Assembly (NCBI GenBank): GCA_963721435.1
Contig: CAVRJC010000006.1
Coordinates: 186,001-250,000 of the forward strand
Length of the DNA: 64,000 bases
Direction of reading: 5' to 3'
Origin: CAVRJC01 sp963721435
GTDB taxonomy: Bacteria; Actinomycetota; Acidimicrobiia; IMCC26256; DASPTH01
Shown here piece after piece: positions 1 to 9,022 of the stretch. The notes under the pieces were generated by a model that was not told the DNA's origin, ran no database searches, and worked only from the letters and a program-made list of their open reading frames with translations. Within the stretch, counting starts at the first letter, position 1, and every line of letters starts with the position of its first letter. Position numbers and translations under genes: made by a program.

Positions 1-1
1 G

Positions 2-364
2 GCGATCCTGCTGCTGTCCTCGCTGTTCCTCATCGTGAACACGATCCGGCTCGCGACATTCGCGCGTCGGCGCGAGATCGAGGTCATGAAGCTGGTCGGC
101 GCGTCGAACTGGTTCGTGCGCGTGCCGTTCCTCGCGGAAGGCATGGTGCAGGGCCTCGTCGGCGCGGGGATCGCGATCATCGCGGTGCTCTCGCTCAAGC
201 ACTTCGGCTTCGACCAGGCGTTCAGCGACCGCAACAGCTTCTTCGCCGAGTTCTTCCTCACGACCGGCGACGCCACCCGGATCGCGTTCATCGTGCTCAT
301 CGGCGGCATGCTGATCGGCACGTTCGGGGCCGTGGTGGGGCTCCGAAGATTTCTCCGTACTTAG
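2..364 (+). CDS. ftsX: Cell-division ABC transporter permease FtsX, C-terminal part
   Basis: The reading frame enters from the left edge, so only about the last 120 residues are present. They contain the typical FtsX cytoplasmic turn RRREIEVMKLVGAS, followed by two hydrophobic segments (around GAGIAIIAVLSL and FIVLIGGMLIGTFG) and a short basic end RRFLRT. FtsX is the membrane partner of the FtsE ATPase and activates cell-wall hydrolases at the septum. The next gene encodes a coiled-coil M23 peptidase, the kind of hydrolase FtsEX controls, which supports the call. ftsE would lie upstream, outside the window. Confidence 0.93.
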   Translation, partial: AILLLSSLFLIVNTIRLATFARRREIEVMKLVGASNWFVRVPFLAEGMVQGLVGAGIAIIAVLSLKHFGFDQAFSDRNSFFAEFFLTTGDATRIAFIVLIGGMLIGTFGAVVGLRRFLRT

Positions 365-456
365 CTTCCTTTCTGCTCCCGCCGCATCGGGCGGACAATC
401 CGAGCAATTCGGACTGCGCGGGCTGGTTCAACGGTGTTCAACTGGTGGGGGCGGTG

Positions 457-485
457 TTGCTTGTGTGACGTATGTTGCCTACGCT
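457..485 (+). promoter_or_regulatory. Sigma-70-like promoter of the M23 peptidase gene
   Basis: TTGCTT at 457-462, a 17-base gap, then TACGCT at 480-485. The ATG follows 8 bases later at 494, so transcription would begin at or next to the start codon (leaderless). This is the only one of the TANNNT sites in the window for which I also see a reasonable -35 box at standard spacing. Confidence 0.55.
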
Positions 486-493
486 TGCTGCGC

Positions 494-1681
494 ATGCGGA
501 GGTTCTCCCACTACCTCCTCGCGGCCGCGCTTTCTCTCGCGGCGGTGACGGCGCCCCTGGCCGCGCGCGCCGGGGCGCAGCAGAGCACCGCCGACCAGGT
601 CACCAAGCTGTATCAGCAGAAGGAAGCGACCGACGCCGAGCAGCAGGCGGCCAAGAACCAGCTCGCGAGCCTGCAGAAGCAACGGCAGTCGCTCGACAGC
701 AGCCTCACGTCGCTCGAGGCGCAGGTTGCCGCGAGCAACGCCCGCTTCGCGGCCGCGCAGGCCGACGCCGATCGGTTCGCGGCGATGGCGGCCGAGGTCC
801 AGGCCAAGGTCGACGAGACCGTGCGCCAGATCGACAAGGCGCAGGCCGACATGCGCAAGAGCGCGCTGTTGCTCTACACCCAGCACGACGGCGGAGCCAA
901 CATGCTCAGCCTGCTCACCGCGACCGACGGGTCCGGCGCGTTGGTGGAGGGTCAGCACTACCTCCAGCGCGTCTCCACGAAGCGGCGCCACGACGCAGTC
1001 AAGGTCACGCGGCTCAAGAGCGATCTCGAGACCCAGAAGGCCCAGATCGCGGAGCAGCAGAAAGCCGCCGACGACGCGCGCGCCGCCGCCGCCGCCGAGA
1101 AGGAACAGCTCGACGCGTTGATCGCGCAGCAGGAGCAGTCGCGCGCGGCCGCGGCCGCGAACGAGCAGCAGACCGGCGCGCTCGTCGCGAGCCTGCAGAC
1201 GAAGCAGGAAGCGATCGAAGCGGACCTCACTGCGGCATCGAACGCGTACATGGCCCAGTTGCGGAACAGCCCGGACACGACACCGGGCCCGAGCGGCTTC
1301 ATCCGGCCGGTGTCCGGCCCGATCACGAGCCCGTTCGGGTACCGCACCGATCCCATCACGGGCGCGACCGCGTTCCACTCCGGCATCGACTTCGGCGCCT
1401 CGTGCGGCACGCCGATCAAGGCCGCCGCCACCGGCACGGTGTTCCAGGTCGTGCCCGAGGCGTCGAGCGGTGGCTACGGCAACATGACGATCATCAAGCA
1501 CGGCGGCAACATCGCCACGCTCTACGGCCACCAGTCGTCGATCGTCGTGTCGCCCGGGCAGACCGTCCTCATCGGCCAGGTGATCGGGTACGTCGGGAGC
1601 ACGGGCAAGTCGACCGGTTGCCACCTGCACTGGGAAGTCCGGATCAACGGCACGCCGGTGAACCCGGCCGCCTATCTGTAG
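494..1681 (+). CDS. Secreted coiled-coil M23 (LytM/EnvC-type) peptidoglycan hydrolase
   Basis: I start at the ATG of MRRFSHYLLAAALSLAAV, which gives a basic n-region, a hydrophobic core and an Ala-rich cleavage region ending near ARAGAQQ. An in-frame GTG at 434 would add a Cys-rich stretch unlike a signal peptide. Residues of about 30-270 are Gln/Ala/Glu-rich heptads predicted to form a long coiled coil. The C-terminal 110 residues are a LytM (M23) domain with the zinc motif HSGIDFG and the final HLHWEV. The protein is 395 aa. It probably acts outside the membrane as the murein hydrolase controlled by FtsEX, whose permease gene ends 130 bp upstream. M23 enzymes cut cross-linking peptides; some EnvC-type members only activate amidases. 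The zinc ligands present here favour an active enzyme. Confidence 0.88.
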   Translation: MRRFSHYLLAAALSLAAVTAPLAARAGAQQSTADQVTKLYQQKEATDAEQQAAKNQLASLQKQRQSLDSSLTSLEAQVAASNARFAAAQADADRFAAMAAEVQAKVDETVRQIDKAQADMRKSALLLYTQHDGGANMLSLLTATDGSGALVEGQHYLQRVSTKRRHDAVKVTRLKSDLETQKAQIAEQQKAADDARAAAAAEKEQLDALIAQQEQSRAAAAANEQQTGALVASLQTKQEAIEADLTAASNAYMAQLRNSPDTTPGPSGFIRPVSGPITSPFGYRTDPITGATAFHSGIDFGASCGTPIKAAATGTVFQVVPEASSGGYGNMTIIKHGGNIATLYGHQSSIVVSPGQTVLIGQVIGYVGSTGKSTGCHLHWEVRINGTPVNPAAYL

Positions 1682-1706
1682 AACAGGCTTGCAGCGCCGG
1701 GCCTTG

Positions 1707-1712
1707 TAGCTT
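1707..1712 (+). promoter_or_regulatory. TAGCTT -10 box, leaderless start of the carboxyltransferase gene
   Basis: TAGCTT lies exactly 7 bases before the ATG at 1720, and there is no Shine-Dalgarno sequence. The identical box and spacing occur before the LuxR-type regulator at 16024. I see no clear -35. Confidence 0.45.
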
Positions 1713-1719
1713 CTCGGGC

Positions 1720-3513
1720 ATGAGCCCGGTCATCGCGCCGATGCAGGGCACGGTCGTCGCCGTGAACGTCGAGGCGGGTGCGCTCGTGCGCTTGGGCACG
1801 GCACTCGTCGTGCTCGAGGCCATGAAGATGGAGCACGTCGTCGCCGCGCCGCACGACGGCATCGTGCGCACGATCAAGGTCGCGACCGGCGACACCGTCG
1901 ACGAGGGGGACGTGCTGCTCGAGGTCGAGGCCGCGGACGTCCCGACGGCGGCCGCCGACGCTGCCGTCACCGTCGACCCCGCGACGATCCGGCCCGACCT
2001 CGCCGAGGTCGTGGCACGTCACGATGTCGGGCTCGACGCGGCGCGCGCCGCGGCTGTCACCGCGCAGCACGCACGGGGCCGTCGCACCGCACGGGAGAAC
2101 ATCGACGACCTGTGCGACCCGGGCTCGTTCGTCGAGTACGGCGCCCTGACCCTCGCCGCGCAGTCGAGCCGGGCCACGCGCGAGGAGCTCATCGCCCGCT
2201 CGCCCGCCGACGGGCTCGTCGGCGGCGTCGCGACGGTCGACGGCATGCGCTGCGTGATCGTGGTCTACGACTACACGGTCTTCGCGGGTACCCAGGGCGT
2301 GAACAACCACCGCAAGAAGGACCGGCTGTTCCGCCTCGCGGCGGCACAGCAGCTGCCGGTCGTGCTGTTCGCCGACGGCGGCGGCGGTCGGCCGGGCGAC
2401 GACTGGATCGGTGCCGGCTTCGAGGGGATGGCGTTCCGGTTGTTCGGCGAGCTCTCCGGGCTGGTCCCCCTCGTGGGGATCGCGGGCGGGCCGTCGTTCG
2501 CAGGGAACGCGTCCTTGCTCGGGTGCTGCGACGCCATCATCGCCACCGAACACTCCAACCTCGGCATGGCGGGGCCGGCGATGATCGAAGGTGGCGGCCT
2601 CGGGCGCGTCGCGCCGGAGGAGATCGGCCCGATCGACGTGTCGACCGCATCGGGCGTCGTGGACGTGCGCGTCGCCGACGAGGCGGACGCCGTGCGCGTC
2701 GCCAAGCAGTACCTCTCGTACTTCGCCGGCCCCGTCGACGAGTGGCAGTGCGTGGATCAACGCCTGCTCCGTCACGCGATCCCCGAGAACCGGGTGCAGG
2801 TCTACGACGTGCGTTCGCTCATCGAGCTGCTCGCCGACACCGACTCGGTGTTGGAGCTGCGGCGCGAGTTCGGCGCGGGAGTCGTCACTGCGTTGGTGCG
2901 GATCGAGGGCCGGCCACTGGGCGTGCTCGCCAACAACCCGGCGTATCTCGGGGGTGCGATCGACAGCGACGCCGCCGACAAGGCGTCGCGCTTCCTGCAG
3001 CTCTGTGACGCCTTCGACCTCCCGATCCTGAGCTTGTGCGACACGCCGGGGTTCATGGTGGGTCCGAACGCGGAGCGCACCGCCCAGGTGCGCCACTGCA
3101 ACCGCATGTTCGTGACCGGCGCGAACATCACCGTGCCCTTCGCGACCGTGGTGTTGCGCAAGAGCTACGGCCTCGGCGCGCTCGCGATGGCAGCCGGCAG
3201 CTTCACCGCCGACACGTTCGTGGTCTCGTGGCCCACCGGCGAGTTCGGCGGCATGGGCCTCGAAGGCGCGGTGCGCCTCGGCTACCGGCGCGACCTCGAA
3301 GCTCTCGAGGATCCCGAGGCGCGTGAGGCGCGCTACGAGGAGCTGCTCGCGAAGATGTACGAGGTGGGGAAGGCCGTCAACATCGCCGCCCACTTCGAGA
3401 TCGACGATGTGATCGACCCGACCGACACGCGCCGTTGGATCACCGACCTGCTGTTGGCGGCGCCGCCGGCGCCACCGAGCACGACGAAGAAGCACCCCGT
3501 CGATCCCTGGTAG
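1720..3513 (+). CDS. Biotinyl domain-carboxyltransferase fusion (acyl-CoA carboxylase subunit)
   Basis: 597 aa. Residues 1-75 form a biotinyl (BCCP) domain with the canonical EAMKMEHVV; Lys36 would carry biotin. Residues from about 100 to the end form an acyl-CoA carboxyltransferase with the two crotonase-like halves: FADGGGGRPGDDW and GIAGGPSFAGNASLLGCCD in the N half, and LCDTPGFMVGPNAERTAQ with a Gly-rich SWPTGEFGGMGLEGAVRLG in the C half. The reaction is transfer of carboxyl from biotin to an acyl-CoA. The usual partner, biotin carboxylase, is absent here and must be supplied elsewhere. Single-chain long-chain acyl-CoA carboxylases have the order BC, BCCP, CT; this protein looks like that chain without its BC part. 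The longer ORF that reads into it from 472 is a shadow of the M23 gene. Confidence 0.86.
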   Translation: MSPVIAPMQGTVVAVNVEAGALVRLGTALVVLEAMKMEHVVAAPHDGIVRTIKVATGDTVDEGDVLLEVEAADVPTAAADAAVTVDPATIRPDLAEVVARHDVGLDAARAAAVTAQHARGRRTARENIDDLCDPGSFVEYGALTLAAQSSRATREELIARSPADGLVGGVATVDGMRCVIVVYDYTVFAGTQGVNNHRKKDRLFRLAAAQQLPVVLFADGGGGRPGDDWIGAGFEGMAFRLFGELSGLVPLVGIAGGPSFAGNASLLGCCDAIIATEHSNLGMAGPAMIEGGGLGRVAPEEIGPIDVSTASGVVDVRVADEADAVRVAKQYLSYFAGPVDEWQCVDQRLLRHAIPENRVQVYDVRSLIELLADTDSVLELRREFGAGVVTALVRIEGRPLGVLANNPAYLGGAIDSDAADKASRFLQLCDAFDLPILSLCDTPGFMVGPNAERTAQVRHCNRMFVTGANITVPFATVVLRKSYGLGALAMAAGSFTADTFVVSWPTGEFGGMGLEGAVRLGYRRDLEALEDPEAREARYEELLAKMYEVGKAVNIAAHFEIDDVIDPTDTRRWITDLLLAAPPAPPSTTKKHPVDPW

Positions 3514-3532
3514 CTCCGGGTGCGTGTCGGGA

Positions 3533-3538
3533 TAGCGT
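3533..3538 (+). promoter_or_regulatory. TAGCGT -10 box, leaderless start of the aldehyde dehydrogenase gene
   Basis: TAGCGT followed by 7 bases and the ATG at 3546, with no ribosome-binding site. It lies just after the stop of the carboxyltransferase gene, so the two genes need not be one transcript. Confidence 0.45.
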
Positions 3539-3545
3539 GACCGGC

Positions 3546-5003
3546 ATGGACGAGAGGGCGGCGCTGCTCCGACCGGGTTTGGTGATCGGCGGGGAATGGC
3601 GCACGGTCGGTAGCGGTGGTGAGCTCGAGCACGTCAACCCGTCGACGGGCAAGCGGCAGGCCACGTTCCCGATCGCGGGCACTGCGGAGATCGACGATGC
3701 CGTCGGAGCGGCGCGCGCCGCGCTCCACTCGTGGCGGCGGACGGCACCGGTCGCACGGCGAGCGGTGCTCAATCGCATCGGCGAGCTCATCCGTGAGCAT
3801 GCCGTCGAGCTCGCGACCATCAACGCGCTCGAAGTCGGGACTCCGGCCGCGCTCTCCCGGATGCGCTACACCGGCGGCATCTCCGCGTTCGAGTACCACG
3901 CGGGCTGGATCGACCGGCTCACCGGCGACACCATCCCGATGGCTCCCGGCCAGGCGCTCGACTTCACGCTGCTCGAGCCGGTCGGTGTCGTGGCCGCGAT
4001 CCTCACGTGGAATCACCCGCTCGCCAACATCCAGATGGTCGTCGCGCCGGCGCTCGCGGCCGGGTGCTCCGTGGTCATCAAGCCTCCCGAGGCCGCGCCC
4101 TTCGCGTGCCTGCGGTTCGGGCAGCTCTGCGAGGAGGCGGGACTCCCGCCGGGTGTGGTCAACGTCGTGCCGGGCGGCCCCGACGCGGGTGACGCGCTGG
4201 TGCGCCATCCCGGCGTCGACAAGATCAGCTTCGTCGGCGGCGGTGCGATCGGCGCGCGTATCCAGGCGGCCGCCGCGGAATCGCTCACGCCGCTCGTGCT
4301 CGAGCTCGGTGGCAAGTCGGCGGCGATCGTGTTCCCAGACGCCGATCTCGACACGGCGGTCCGGTTCGCGGTCGGCGTCACTGGGAACAGCGGTCAGGGC
4401 TGCACGATCCCGAGCCGGCTGCTCGTGCACGACCACGTCTACGACGACGTGGTCGCCCGCTTGCTCCCCGCGCTCGCCGCGGTCAAGGTCGGTGACCCGT
4501 TCGACGGCGACACGCTGATGGGCCCGGTCATCAACGAGGCCGCGTGCACGCGCATCCTCGAGATGGTCGGACGCGCGCGTGACCGCGGTGTCGGCACCCT
4601 GCTGTGCGGAGGCGAGCGGCTCGGTGGCTCGCTCGCCGACGGGTGGTTCCTCCCACCCACGGTCTTCGGTGAGGTCGACCCTGCGAGCGAGATCGCACAG
4701 GACGAGGTGTTCGGGCCGGTGCTCGCGGTCACGCGCTTCACCGACGAGGACGAAGCGGTCGCGCTCGCCAACGGCACGCGGTACGGGCTTGCCGCGTACC
4801 TCATCACCCAGGACATCGATCGGGCGCTGCGTGTCGCGTCGGAGCTCGATGCCGGCAACATCGGCATCAACGGCGCCGGTGCCCCCGCGGGATGGTCAGC
4901 GCCGTCGGGTGGCGTCAAGGACAGCGGCTACGGCAAGGTCGGCGGCCGCGAGGGGATCATGGAGTACATCCGCACCAAGAACGTGCTCGTCGCGCTCTCG
5001 TGA
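3546..5003 (+). CDS. NAD(P)-dependent aldehyde dehydrogenase
   Basis: 485 aa, the normal family length. It begins MDERAALLRPGLVIGGEW, chosen because the TAGCGT box sits 7 bases upstream. Catalytic residues are visible: general-base Glu253 in LELGGKS and nucleophile Cys286 in NSGQGCTIPSR. TWNHPLA near residue 157 and the FVGGGAIG loop near 230 belong to the cofactor-binding domain, and DEVFGPVLAVTRF is the conserved C-terminal catalytic-domain motif. It oxidises an aldehyde to the acid (or CoA ester) with NAD(P). Sequence alone does not fix the substrate. The short gap after the carboxylase gene suggests carbon-compound catabolism. Confidence 0.92.
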   Translation: MDERAALLRPGLVIGGEWRTVGSGGELEHVNPSTGKRQATFPIAGTAEIDDAVGAARAALHSWRRTAPVARRAVLNRIGELIREHAVELATINALEVGTPAALSRMRYTGGISAFEYHAGWIDRLTGDTIPMAPGQALDFTLLEPVGVVAAILTWNHPLANIQMVVAPALAAGCSVVIKPPEAAPFACLRFGQLCEEAGLPPGVVNVVPGGPDAGDALVRHPGVDKISFVGGGAIGARIQAAAAESLTPLVLELGGKSAAIVFPDADLDTAVRFAVGVTGNSGQGCTIPSRLLVHDHVYDDVVARLLPALAAVKVGDPFDGDTLMGPVINEAACTRILEMVGRARDRGVGTLLCGGERLGGSLADGWFLPPTVFGEVDPASEIAQDEVFGPVLAVTRFTDEDEAVALANGTRYGLAAYLITQDIDRALRVASELDAGNIGINGAGAPAGWSAPSGGVKDSGYGKVGGREGIMEYIRTKNVLVALS

Positions 5004-5248
5004 GCCGGTATCGACACGTGCACACCACGGAAGCAGCCGAGCCGAAAGCAGGGACATGACGAACGCGCGAGCCGTCGACCTGACGGGTATGCGAACCGAC
5101 CCTTGTGCGGCGGGGCGTCACGCCGACGCCTGAGACATCCCCCGCTCGCCGGGTGACAGCCCGTACCGACGACGCCCTCCACGTCGCAGCAACATGCCTC
5201 CGAGAACGCGCTCCAGCGCACATTCGACCTTCACTGTCGTTGACACTG

Positions 5249-5487
5249 ATGTTGACTCCGCTGACCCCAGCCGAGCAGCGTGTCCTGGCGTACCTGCCGA
5301 CGAACCTCACCTTCTCCGCGATCGCCGAAGACTGCTACCTCTCACGGAACACGGTGAAGGCGCACGCGATCACGATCTACCGCAAACTTGGTACCAACTC
5401 GCTCACGAAGCTGTGATGGTCGCACGGAGACTCGGACTGTTGGCCGCTGCCCAGGTCTCCTGGGAGTCCTATCCGCGGCGACCTTGA
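5249..5487 (+). pseudogene. LuxR-type HTH domain remnant
   Basis: From the ATG at 5249 the frame encodes a complete LuxR/GerE-type helix-turn-helix (LTPAEQRVLAYLPTNLTFSA then SRNTVKAHAITIYRKLGTNS), then stops at 5416. The expected end of the domain (AVMVARRLGLLAA) continues in another frame, so one base appears to be missing near 5397. There is no ATPase or sensor region upstream. The domain closely resembles the C-terminus of the full LuxR/MalT-type regulator at 16024-18216 (RYLPTHLTFAAIADELFISR), so it is likely the surviving tail of a paralogue. A small free-standing HTH protein of 55 residues is possible but less likely. Confidence 0.6.
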
Positions 5488-5613
5488 CGGCGGTCTTGGC
5501 GGCGATTGACGCCATGCGAGACAACGGCGGCGGTGCCCACCACCGCGGCGGTGCGCGCTACCGGCCTGCCGACGACGCCCGGGCGTCCTACTCGTGCACG
5601 CATCAAAGGCATA

Positions 5614-6072
5614 TCAAGCTCCTTCTTCGGTGAGGGCGGCATCGGCCTCGAGCGAGGCGATGATTGCCTGGATCGGAATGCGGCCACTTGCGATGAGCTG
5701 GCCGCCGGATCGACGCGCCGCCGATGCGAATGGCGCTGCCCAGGTGTTCTCCCAGACGAGGACGCCAGCGACGGTGCCCGGTTCCATTGCCGCGGCGAGG
5801 TGCTCGACGTCTTCTTCGGCGAGGATCGTCGCGAGCGTCGTTTCGACGGTTCGCAGTTCGTCGAGCGCGTCGAGATCGTCGATCTCAAGAGCTTCGACGG
5901 AACCGTCTGCATCCTTAGCCAAAATCAGCACGTCGAGCACTCGGATAGTGCCCGCATCGACGAGGGATGCGAGCTCGGCGGCCATCTCGCCGGTGAAATG
6001 GCTCGCACCGGCCGGAAACTCGACCACGAGAAAGTCGACCGGGCCAAGTTCGTCCATGGGGTCATCGCTCAT
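5614..6072 (-). CDS. DUF6325-family protein
   Basis: 152 aa, starting 7 bases after a good ribosome-binding site (GAAGGAGAA). The N-terminus MSDDPMDELGPVDFLVVEFP followed by FTGEMAAELASLVDAGTIRVLD matches what I know of DUF6325 proteins of actinobacteria. It is acidic and Ala-rich, with one mildly hydrophobic segment near the middle (AAMEPGTVAGVLVWENTWA). The function is unknown. Such genes are often found beside SHOCT-domain and glycine-zipper proteins, as here (9023 and 13419), which suggests an envelope or stress role; that is inference. Confidence 0.72.
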   Translation of the reverse strand: MSDDPMDELGPVDFLVVEFPAGASHFTGEMAAELASLVDAGTIRVLDVLILAKDADGSVEALEIDDLDALDELRTVETTLATILAEEDVEHLAAAMEPGTVAGVLVWENTWAAPFASAARRSGGQLIASGRIPIQAIIASLEADAALTEEGA

Positions 6073-6541
6073 ACTGCATTCTCCTTCGCGTGGAATCGGA
6101 AGCGCACGGATTCGATTGCATGCGTCAGAGTCTCATCGAGTGGGACTTCGCGCGATAGGGCCGAACGACCCGACGCTGCCTAATCGCCACCCGCGCGGCG
6201 CCGTCGCGACAGGTTGCCCGCTCGGGAGCGCCTACAACTCGAACTGCGCTCGGAGCAGTCGCGCGCTCGGCGTCGGTGAACTCCACAAGCGCAACCATGC
6301 CCTGGTGCTCTCGATGCTCGGCGATGCTCGCGGCCACGCGTCGGGGTCGTCGGGCGTGATGACGACGAAGCCCGATGCCGATCATCGGTTCAATTGGTCA
6401 AGTCGAATGTGCTCGTCGCGCACGTGTTCTTCGAGTTCGGATCGGGTCCAGCCCTCGCTCACAGAGTCCGACGTTTCGTCCCCCATCCAGCGTTCGAACT
6501 ACCCGGCGACCCGCGGCGCAACTCCGCGCCTCGCTATCGGA
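6073..6541. other. Intergenic region without a recognised gene
   Basis: About 470 bp between the DUF6325 and DUF2252 genes, both on the minus strand. All six frames give short Arg/Ser-rich translations typical of non-coding high-GC DNA. A minus-strand stretch between 6200 and 6385 has some coding flavour (IAEHREHQGMVALVEFTDAE) but matches nothing I recognise. I see no RNA gene or repeat. Confidence 0.4.
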
Positions 6542-7969
6542 TCAGATGCCCTGGCGCGCTTCGAGGCGCGCCGATCGGATCGCATCGCAGAACGCGTCAT
6601 AGTCCCGATCGTTCTGGTCGGCGTAGCGGTCGGAGAAGTCGGTGATTGACTGCTCGAAGAGGTCCTTTTTGCCGAGATACGCCGCGAGTGCGATCGGGTC
6701 TCCCGAGCGGGCGTGTGCCCGCGCCAACGTCTCCCCACAGAAACGCGCGTACAACACGAGGGTCACTGGTGCCATGGCCTCGACGACCGCGGACCCCTTC
6801 ATGTCGCGCAATTGGCGCCAATACAGGTACCGGTTGTCTTGCTCGCCTTTGGTCCAACCGAGGTAGATGTCGCTCGCGGCCTGCATCATCCGCTGTCCCT
6901 GCACCACTCGCTCCCCGGGCTGCTTGTACCGGCTCTTCGCCAGGTGATCCTCCAACACCGACGCCGTTGCTTCCTTGACCTGCAAGAACAACGGGTCCTG
7001 TTGATCGCGGCCCTGCAACAACACGATGAACGCCCGCGTACCGACGCTGCCGACCCCGACGACCTTGCGGGCGACGTCGACCACTTTGAAGCGCTCGAGC
7101 AGGTGACGCCGATCATCCTGCAAGGTCGCCCGGTACGCACGGAACTGATCGTGGACCACGCGCTCGAGGTCCTCAGCAGACAGGCCCACGCTGGGCGCAA
7201 GGTCACGCAAAGGAATGACGACCGGCGGCTGACTGACAATCCGATACTGGCCATCAACATGTTCGGTCAGCTTCGAAAGCGCCTGCAAACTGTCACGGGT
7301 GTGTGCCTTCGTGGCGTTCTTCTGGGCGCTCTTCTTGGCAGCCTTCGCTGCTTTCTTGTCGGCGCCCTTCAGGGAGCGCGTCATGGCGTTCAGCGCACTT
7401 AGCAAGTCTTGTTCGGACCGGTGTGAATACCAGATATCCATCGTGCGCATCTGCGCGAAGCCGGCCATTGCCACGCGGTATGCCCTTGCCGCCGACAGCG
7501 ACGCTGCCCGCGCATCCGCCGTCGTGAAGCCGTTGTTGCGCGCAGCGATCGTAAAGCTCGCCGCCATGCGCTTCACGTCATACTCGAATGGCCCTGGGAG
7601 CGTCTCGTCGAAGTCGTTCAGGTCGAACACGAGCGTCCGCTCCGGTGACGCGTACACACCGAAGTTCGACAGGTGCGCGTCTCCGCAGAGTTGGACACTG
7701 AGTCCCGCGGTCGGTGTGTCCTTCAGGTCCGTCGCCATGATCTTCGCCGCGCCTCGGTAGAACGTGAACGGCGAAACCATCATCCGCCCGTGTCGCACAG
7801 GCACCAGATCGGGCTCACGGGAGGCGTCCTGCTCCTCGAGCAACGTGACCGGGTCCGGCCGATCCGGCGCCGGGATCCAACCGCCATGGCCGGACGGAGG
7901 CGTCTGCTCGCGCGCCGCCTTTCCCCGCGCCGTCCGCTCCTCCACACTCAAATGCACGATCGTGTTCAT
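6542..7969 (-). CDS. DUF2252-family kinase-fold protein
   Basis: 475 aa, a normal length for DUF2252. Residues around 70-140 carry the family signature: SPFTFYRGAAKIM, then QLCGDAHLSNFGVY and LVFDLNDFDETLPGPFEYD. The GDAHxxN and DxNDFD pair has the layout of the catalytic loop and metal-binding Asp of aminoglycoside-kinase or HipA-like folds. VGSVGTRAFIVLLQG and EATASVLE in the centre are also typical. The substrate is unknown. The segment KGADKKAAKAAKKSAQKNA (about residue 200) is a Lys/Ala-rich linker. The start ATG is at 7969; 'GGAGACACGCC' upstream gives a weak RBS. Confidence 0.85.
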   Translation of the reverse strand: MNTIVHLSVEERTARGKAAREQTPPSGHGGWIPAPDRPDPVTLLEEQDASREPDLVPVRHGRMMVSPFTFYRGAAKIMATDLKDTPTAGLSVQLCGDAHLSNFGVYASPERTLVFDLNDFDETLPGPFEYDVKRMAASFTIAARNNGFTTADARAASLSAARAYRVAMAGFAQMRTMDIWYSHRSEQDLLSALNAMTRSLKGADKKAAKAAKKSAQKNATKAHTRDSLQALSKLTEHVDGQYRIVSQPPVVIPLRDLAPSVGLSAEDLERVVHDQFRAYRATLQDDRRHLLERFKVVDVARKVVGVGSVGTRAFIVLLQGRDQQDPLFLQVKEATASVLEDHLAKSRYKQPGERVVQGQRMMQAASDIYLGWTKGEQDNRYLYWRQLRDMKGSAVVEAMAPVTLVLYARFCGETLARAHARSGDPIALAAYLGKKDLFEQSITDFSDRYADQNDRDYDAFCDAIRSARLEARQGI

Positions 7970-8115
7970 GGCGTGTCTCCCCTACGAGGTCCGACGACAC
8001 ACTGGACCACCGTATACATCGGCTCGGCGGCTGAAACTCCGAGGTCGGCATCTGCGGTGACAAGTTCCGAGTCTGCACAGAACAATCACGTCCTCACGTA
8101 GCTTTGACAGCGGGC

Positions 8116-8540
8116 CTACAGGTCCTTTCGGTACCAGCGGGTGTTCGTTCCGGTGGGACAGTCCTCGATGACACCGACCGTCCGGAAGCCAAGGCGGTCG
8201 TAGTAGTCGCCGGTCAGCACGTCGTACGTGAGGCCCATGACCAGCCGGCAACCCCGGCGCCGCGCTTCGCCCTCGACCTCGCTCCATCAGCGCTCGCCCG
8301 AGGCCACGATCGTCGAATGGTCTCGTCGACCCACACCACGTGCACCTGGCAGCCTCCGCCCCAGACCGCGCACGACGCGCCGGCGACGATCCGCCCGTCG
8401 TCGCGCACGACGACCGCGAACTCGTCCTCGTCGCCGACGCCCGCGGCCGAGACCGCGGCCTCGGCCATGCGCTCCTCGAGGAACGCCAAGTCGAGCGGAT
8501 CCGGCTCGTGCTCGACGACGACGCGGTACGAGGGGTCCAT
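8116..8540 (-). pseudogene. GNAT N-acetyltransferase, two frameshifts
   Basis: Starts MDPSYRVVVEHEPDPLDLAF at 8540 and reads openly to VHVVWVDETIRR. It then needs one extra base skipped (near 8312) to give RGLGRALMER, the acetyl-CoA-binding loop of GNAT enzymes, and a second (near 8283) to give EARRRGCRLVMGLTYDVLTG, YYDRLGFRTVGVIED and a stop at 8116. The rebuilt protein is about 140 aa, a normal single-domain GNAT. Both lesions are +1 and no in-frame stop lies between them, so a consensus error is as likely as decay. The substrate is unknown. The gene follows the NTF2-like gene on the same strand. Confidence 0.65.
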
Positions 8541-8563
8541 GGCCGTTTCCTCGTGTGCGCTGC

Positions 8564-8992
8564 CTACGCGTCGAGCATCTGCTCCAGCAGGCTGCCGTCG
8601 TCGAAGTAGGCGCGGAGGGCCTTGATCTTGTTGCCGTCGAAGTCGGCCACGGCAGCTGCGCCGAGCAGGAGGTGCCGGCCGTTCGGCTCGATCGCCACCG
8701 ACTCGTCGATCACGAACGGGCCTGAGAAGGTCGCGGACACGCGGAACTCGGCCAGGCCCCGACTCCCGAAGACGTCGAGCGAGTCGACGTCGATGACCAC
8801 GTCCGAGAACGCAGACTCGCGGAAGGCGAGATTCTCGGCCAGGTCGGCGATGCCGGCGGTCATCATGTTCGGTGACCACACGGTCGCGTTGTCGGTGAAC
8901 AGCTCGCCGAGTTTCGCGATGGCATCGTCGTCGGGGGAGATGCAGGTCTCGATGGCGCGGCGCAAGACGGCGCCGCGGGGATGGTCAGCCAT
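8564..8992 (-). CDS. SnoaL/NTF2-like protein
   Basis: 142 aa with the small alpha+beta cone fold pattern: helical N-terminus (AIETCISPDDDAIAKLGELF), DNATVWSP, AEFRVSATFSGPF and a C-terminal strand pair ending LRAYFDDGSLLEQMLDA. It is clearly paralogous to the plus-strand gene at 19273, which ends RQYFDEAALLEQM. The fold serves isomerases, hydrolases and ligand-binding proteins; no catalytic residues are assignable here. It starts after a weak purine stretch (GAGGAGC) and lies directly upstream of the GNAT gene. Confidence 0.75.
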   Translation of the reverse strand: MADHPRGAVLRRAIETCISPDDDAIAKLGELFTDNATVWSPNMMTAGIADLAENLAFRESAFSDVVIDVDSLDVFGSRGLAEFRVSATFSGPFVIDESVAIEPNGRHLLLGAAAVADFDGNKIKALRAYFDDGSLLEQMLDA

Positions 8993-9022
8993 GGGTGCTC
9001 CTCGTTCGTGGTCGGCGGCGAG

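Noticed and set aside
1672..3495. Long minus-strand ORF opposite the carboxyltransferase gene
   Set aside because: It is a high-GC shadow: Arg/His/Asp-rich with no motifs, and the plus strand encodes a clear enzyme.
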